Part shown: positions 61,391 to 64,000 of the stretch, in pieces | Layout: each line of letters begins with the position of its first letter | How positions within the stretch are numbered: the stretch's first letter is position 1 | NCBI RefSeq assembly: GCF_002017865.1 | Contig: NZ_MTJN01000002.1 | Coordinates: forward strand, 372,001 to 436,000 | Length of the DNA stretch: 64,000 nucleotides | From: Rhodoferax fermentans | GTDB taxonomy: Bacteria > Pseudomonadota > Gammaproteobacteria > Burkholderiales > Burkholderiaceae_C | Direction: 5' to 3' | The notes under the pieces: generated by a model | Seen by the model: only the letters and a program-made list of their open reading frames with translations | Database searches by the model: none | Told to the model about the DNA's origin: nothing | Made by a program: the position numbers and the translations under genes

Positions 61391-62272
61391 ATGAGCCCGT
61401 CAGCCCCCACACCCCCTGTCACCACCACACCGGCGCCGCAAGCCCTCACCCATTACGAGAACTTTCCGGTGGCCTCGCTGCTGTGTCCACCGCACCTGCG
61501 CCCGGCCATCACTGCCATCTACCACTTTGCCCGCACCGCCGATGATCTGGCCGATGAGGGTGAGGTCGATGTACGCACCCGCCTGGCTGACCTGCAGGCC
61601 TACCGTGCTGACCTGCTGGCCAGCACCTGCGGGCAAACCGACAGCGGCCGCTGGACGAACGTTTTTGCGCCTTTGCAACACATCGTGCAGACCCACCAGT
61701 TGCCGGTGCAGCTGCTCACTGACCTGCTCGACGCGTTTGAGCAGGATGTGCGTTACACCCACGAACAACGCCGCTACACCGATGAGCCCGAGCTGCTGGA
61801 CTATTGCCGACGCTCGGCCAACCCGATCGGGCGGCTGCTGTTGCACCTGTATGGTGTGACAGACCCCCTGTCGCAGCAGCAAAGTGACCAGATTTGCAGC
61901 GCCTTGCAACTGATCAACTTCTGGCAGGATGTGTCGGTGGACGCCCAGCGCGGGCGCTGGTACATCACCCAGGCCGCGCTGGTCCGTTTTGGCCTGACCG
62001 AGGCCGACTTTTCGCCCGCCAGCCAGAACCCAAATGCTGCGCGTTTGATAGCTGACAATGTCCGCTCTGCGAGGGCTCTGATGCTCCAAGGTGCAGCACT
62101 CCCGATGAAGGTGCCGGGACGCGCGGGTTGGGAATTACGACTGGTGGTGCAAGGTGGGTTGCGCATCCTGGGCAAGATTGAGGCTTTGGGTTGTGTCACC
62201 TGGCAAAAACGGCCCAAGCTGGGTATTTGGGACGTGCCGGTGCTGCTTTGGCGGGCTGTTTGGATGAGATAA
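61391..62272 (+). CDS. hpnC: Hydroxysqualene synthase HpnC
   Basis: A trans-isoprenyl synthase of the squalene/phytoene family acting in the HpnCDE route to squalene. HpnC converts presqualene diphosphate to hydroxysqualene. The 293 residues carry two Asp-rich motifs: HFARTADDLADEGE near residue 45 and INFWQDVSVDAQRGRWYI near 178, plus the YCRRSANPIGRLLLHL segment. The frame ends next to a palindromic repeat copy. HpnC and HpnD rather than phytoene synthase is favoured by the pair plus hpnE. Confidence 0.9.
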   Translation: MSPSAPTPPVTTTPAPQALTHYENFPVASLLCPPHLRPAITAIYHFARTADDLADEGEVDVRTRLADLQAYRADLLASTCGQTDSGRWTNVFAPLQHIVQTHQLPVQLLTDLLDAFEQDVRYTHEQRRYTDEPELLDYCRRSANPIGRLLLHLYGVTDPLSQQQSDQICSALQLINFWQDVSVDAQRGRWYITQAALVRFGLTEADFSPASQNPNAARLIADNVRSARALMLQGAALPMKVPGRAGWELRLVVQGGLRILGKIEALGCVTWQKRPKLGIWDVPVLLWRAVWMR

Positions 62273-62581
62273 GAAATTGGCCTCTAGCCCTTATTTATAA
62301 AGGGCGAGTTGCTACTTATTTTGCACAACCTGTATTTCGCAGAGCCTATTCCACCACTGGCCAGCCGCCTGGTACGTCCTCCGTTTGGACACACGGCCAA
62401 ATACGGCGGTTAAGCTCCTCTTTCCGCCCCGGCGGGGGTGGAAAGAGGCGGGGGAGATAGGGGGGGGATCAACGCGCGTAGCGAAACAACAAAGCAACGA
62501 CCCAAGATGAAGTGTCATATTCATTGTCAATGGGTGCGGGCAGAACCAGCCGTATAAACTCAGCCCCAACCAACCAAACCC
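62273..62581. other. Gap between hpnC and hpnD
   Basis: 309 bases without a gene. They hold the repeat copy at 62274 and a strong GC-rich hairpin (CCTCTTTCC...GGAAAGAGG, 62415-62448) with G-tracts after it (GGGGGAGATAGGGGGGGG). The usual tight hpnC-hpnD spacing is thus broken. Confidence 0.6.
62274..62320 (-). repeat. Dispersed palindromic repeat after hpnC
   Basis: In reverse orientation: GTAGCAACTCGCCCTTTATA, then AATAAGGGCTAGAGGCCAAT on the minus strand. It starts 2 nt after the hpnC stop codon and separates hpnC from hpnD. Confidence 0.75.
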
Positions 62582-63421
62582 ATGACTCCCCAAGACTACG
62601 TCCAGCAAAAGGCCGCCGCCTCCGGCAGCAGTTTTTATTACGCTTTTTTGTTCCTGCCACCGCCCCGGCGTGCCGCCATCACCGCGTTTTATGCGTTTTG
62701 CCGCGAAGTCGATGATGTGGTCGATGACGCCACCGACATCGGTGTGGCCGCCACCAAGCTCGCCTGGTGGCAACAAGAGGTGTCCAAATCTTTTGCTGGG
62801 CAAGCCAGCCACCCGGTGATGCAGGCGTTGATGCCGCTGACCCAGGAATTTGCAATTGAGCAGCGCCACCTGCAGGCGGTGATCGAAGGCTGCCAGATGG
62901 ACCTGAACCAGACCCGCTACTTGGACTACCCCGGCCTCTCGCGTTACTGCCATCTGGTGGCCGGTGTGGTGGGTGAAGTGGCGGCGCAGATTTTTGGCCA
63001 GACCCAGGCACAGACCACGGCCTACGCCCACACCCTGGGCCAGGCGCTGCAGCTCACCAACATCATCCGCGACGTGGGTGAAGACGCGATGCGTGGCCGC
63101 ATTTACCTGCCGGTCAACGAGTTGCAGCAGTTTGGCGTGACCGCACAAGAGATTTTGAACCGCAGCTATTCGGACCGTTTCACTGCTTTGATGCGTTTTC
63201 AAGCCCAGCGCGCACAAGGCCTGTACGACCAGGCTCTGACCCTGCTGCAGGCCGACGACCGGCGCGCCCAGAAGCCCGGCCTGATGATGGCCAGCATCTA
63301 CCGCGCGCTGCTCGGTGAGATCGAGCGTGAAGAGTTCAAGGTGCTGCACCAACGCATCAGCCTGACCCCGTTGCGCAAGTTCTGGCTGGCCTGGCGCGTG
63401 CAGGCGCTGGGACGCATGTAA
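62582..63421 (+). CDS. hpnD: Presqualene diphosphate synthase HpnD
   Basis: HpnD joins two farnesyl diphosphates into presqualene diphosphate. The 279 residues show FCREVDDVVDDATD (first Asp-rich motif, near residue 38) and NIIRDVGEDAMRGRIYLPVN (second, near 162), and the SRYCHLVAGVVGEVAAQIFG helix. The N-terminus MTPQDYVQQKAAASGSSFYY is typical of HpnD. Confidence 0.92.
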   Translation: MTPQDYVQQKAAASGSSFYYAFLFLPPPRRAAITAFYAFCREVDDVVDDATDIGVAATKLAWWQQEVSKSFAGQASHPVMQALMPLTQEFAIEQRHLQAVIEGCQMDLNQTRYLDYPGLSRYCHLVAGVVGEVAAQIFGQTQAQTTAYAHTLGQALQLTNIIRDVGEDAMRGRIYLPVNELQQFGVTAQEILNRSYSDRFTALMRFQAQRAQGLYDQALTLLQADDRRAQKPGLMMASIYRALLGEIEREEFKVLHQRISLTPLRKFWLAWRVQALGRM

Positions 63422-63432
63422 CACCCTTGGTT

Positions 63433-64000
63433 GTGGCCGCAGGTTTGAACATTGCCGTGGTGGGCGCCGGCTGGGCTGGGCTGGCCGCTGCCGTGAACGC
63501 CACACAGGCGGGTCATACCACTACTGTTTTTGAAGCAGCTGAGACTGTGGGTGGAAGGGCCAGAGCCCTCAAAGCCACATTGCCCGATGGCACACCGGTG
63601 ATTCTTGACAACGGCCAGCACATTCTGATTGGTGCGTATTCAGACACCCTGGCGCTGATGCGGCAGGTGGGTGTGGCGCCAGAGCAAACGCTGCTGGACC
63701 TGCCGATGCGCTTGCCGTTCCCCGATGGCCTGGGCATCCGTTTCCCCAAATGGCCAACACCACTCGACGCGCTCGGCGGCATCCTGGGAGCACGCGGCTG
63801 GTCGCTGGTCGACAAATGGTCGCTGTTGCGCGCCGCAGCAAGCTGGCAGCGCCAGGGTTTTGTCTGTGACGACGCGCTCAGTGTGGCCGCTTTGTGCCGC
63901 AGCCTCACACCCCGCATCCTGGCCGAACTGATCGAGCCGCTGTGTGTGTCGGCCCTCAACACACCGGCAGACCAGGCCAGTGGTCGCGTCTTTTTGCGGG
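63433..64000 (+). CDS. hpnE: Hydroxysqualene dehydroxylase HpnE (partial)
   Basis: FAD-dependent enzyme that reduces hydroxysqualene to squalene, the last HpnCDE step before hopanoid cyclisation. The frame begins at a GTG (63433) or TTG (63445), 12-24 nt after hpnD, and runs off the window end. The dinucleotide-binding GAGWAGLAAAVNATQAGHTT and FEAAETVGGRARA motifs are clear, as is DNGQHILIGAY. About 190 of roughly 430 residues are present. Confidence 0.9.
   Translation, partial: MAAGLNIAVVGAGWAGLAAAVNATQAGHTTTVFEAAETVGGRARALKATLPDGTPVILDNGQHILIGAYSDTLALMRQVGVAPEQTLLDLPMRLPFPDGLGIRFPKWPTPLDALGGILGARGWSLVDKWSLLRAAASWQRQGFVCDDALSVAALCRSLTPRILAELIEPLCVSALNTPADQASGRVFLR

Noticed and set aside
62041..62090. 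GATAGCTGACAATGTCCGCT inside hpnC looks like a repeat copy
   Set aside because: It lacks the AGCCCTT/AAGGGCT palindrome, and the encoded residues (IADNVRSARALMLQGAALPM) fit the normal family sequence.

Overview
The window looks like a chromosomal segment of a betaproteobacterium of the order Burkholderiales, most likely family Comamonadaceae and close to Rhodoferax. This rests on the high GC content, gene neighbourhoods such as exbB-exbD-lpxK-Trm112-kdsB-adk and tig-clpP-clpX-lon, the many chemoreceptors, and a dispersed palindromic repeat of the TTGATAGCT...AGCCCTT...AAGGGCTAGAGGC type. No database search was possible, so the genus is an inference.

Layout. 1-4.6 kb: high-affinity phosphate uptake operon pstSCAB-phoU, cut by the window edge inside phoU. 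4.7-16.2 kb: genes linked to phosphate starvation, including a small protein, an LpxH-like phosphoesterase, an EAL-CBS-GGDEF protein, an unusual GlgC, a chemoreceptor, an alpha/beta hydrolase, an M14 peptidase, a hidden 36-residue membrane protein, a CorA-like transporter and ppx. At least five of these transcription units carry an 11-bp-period TGTCA-type Pho box. 16.3-24.5 kb: housekeeping genes (icd, a DUF192 protein, sodB, xseA, exbBD, lpxK, a Trm112-like gene, kdsB, adk). 24.5-29.3 kb: a chemotaxis block with a triple-CheW protein, a double-PAS soluble receptor and a Tar-like receptor with a CheR-type tether. 29.3-37.2 kb: asparaginase, lexA with two operators, a 2-hydroxyacid dehydrogenase, another receptor, an HD-GYP protein and a Burkholderiales-type hypothetical.

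37.26-50.23 kb: an integrated genetic element with a P4-type integrase next to the 3' end of tRNA-Leu(UAA). A shorter, imperfect copy of that tRNA end lies at the far boundary. The integrase-proximal half carries regulation and replication genes (AlpA-like, primase zinc finger, RepA-like helicase, and a CGCAAC repeat array with a perfect inverted repeat). The distal half is one long minus-strand operon of phage-derived genes (HTH_39-like, coiled coil, decoration-like, gp10-like, DUF5681). I see no large terminase, portal, major capsid or lysis gene, which suggests a satellite or a decayed prophage. A third tRNA-3'-end-like sequence near 44.2 kb, plus an inverted copy of a 27-bp repeat also found at the left end, suggests two joined units.

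50.2-56.7 kb: tRNA-Leu, tRNA-Cys and two tRNA-Gly genes, then lon, clpX, clpP, tig and a second tRNA-Leu. 56.9-61.3 kb: an RND efflux pump with its membrane fusion lipoprotein. 61.4-64 kb: squalene/hopanoid precursor genes hpnC, hpnD and hpnE (hpnE cut by the window end).

The most unusual signals are: the Pho box network joining phosphate stress to c-di-GMP, taxis and polyphosphate; a palindromic repeat inserted in frame in protein-coding genes; and, inside the element, the translationally coupled cassette sharing an L-x-x-R-L-x-x-L-E motif, small genes with strong ribosome binding sites, and the replication-module inverted repeat.
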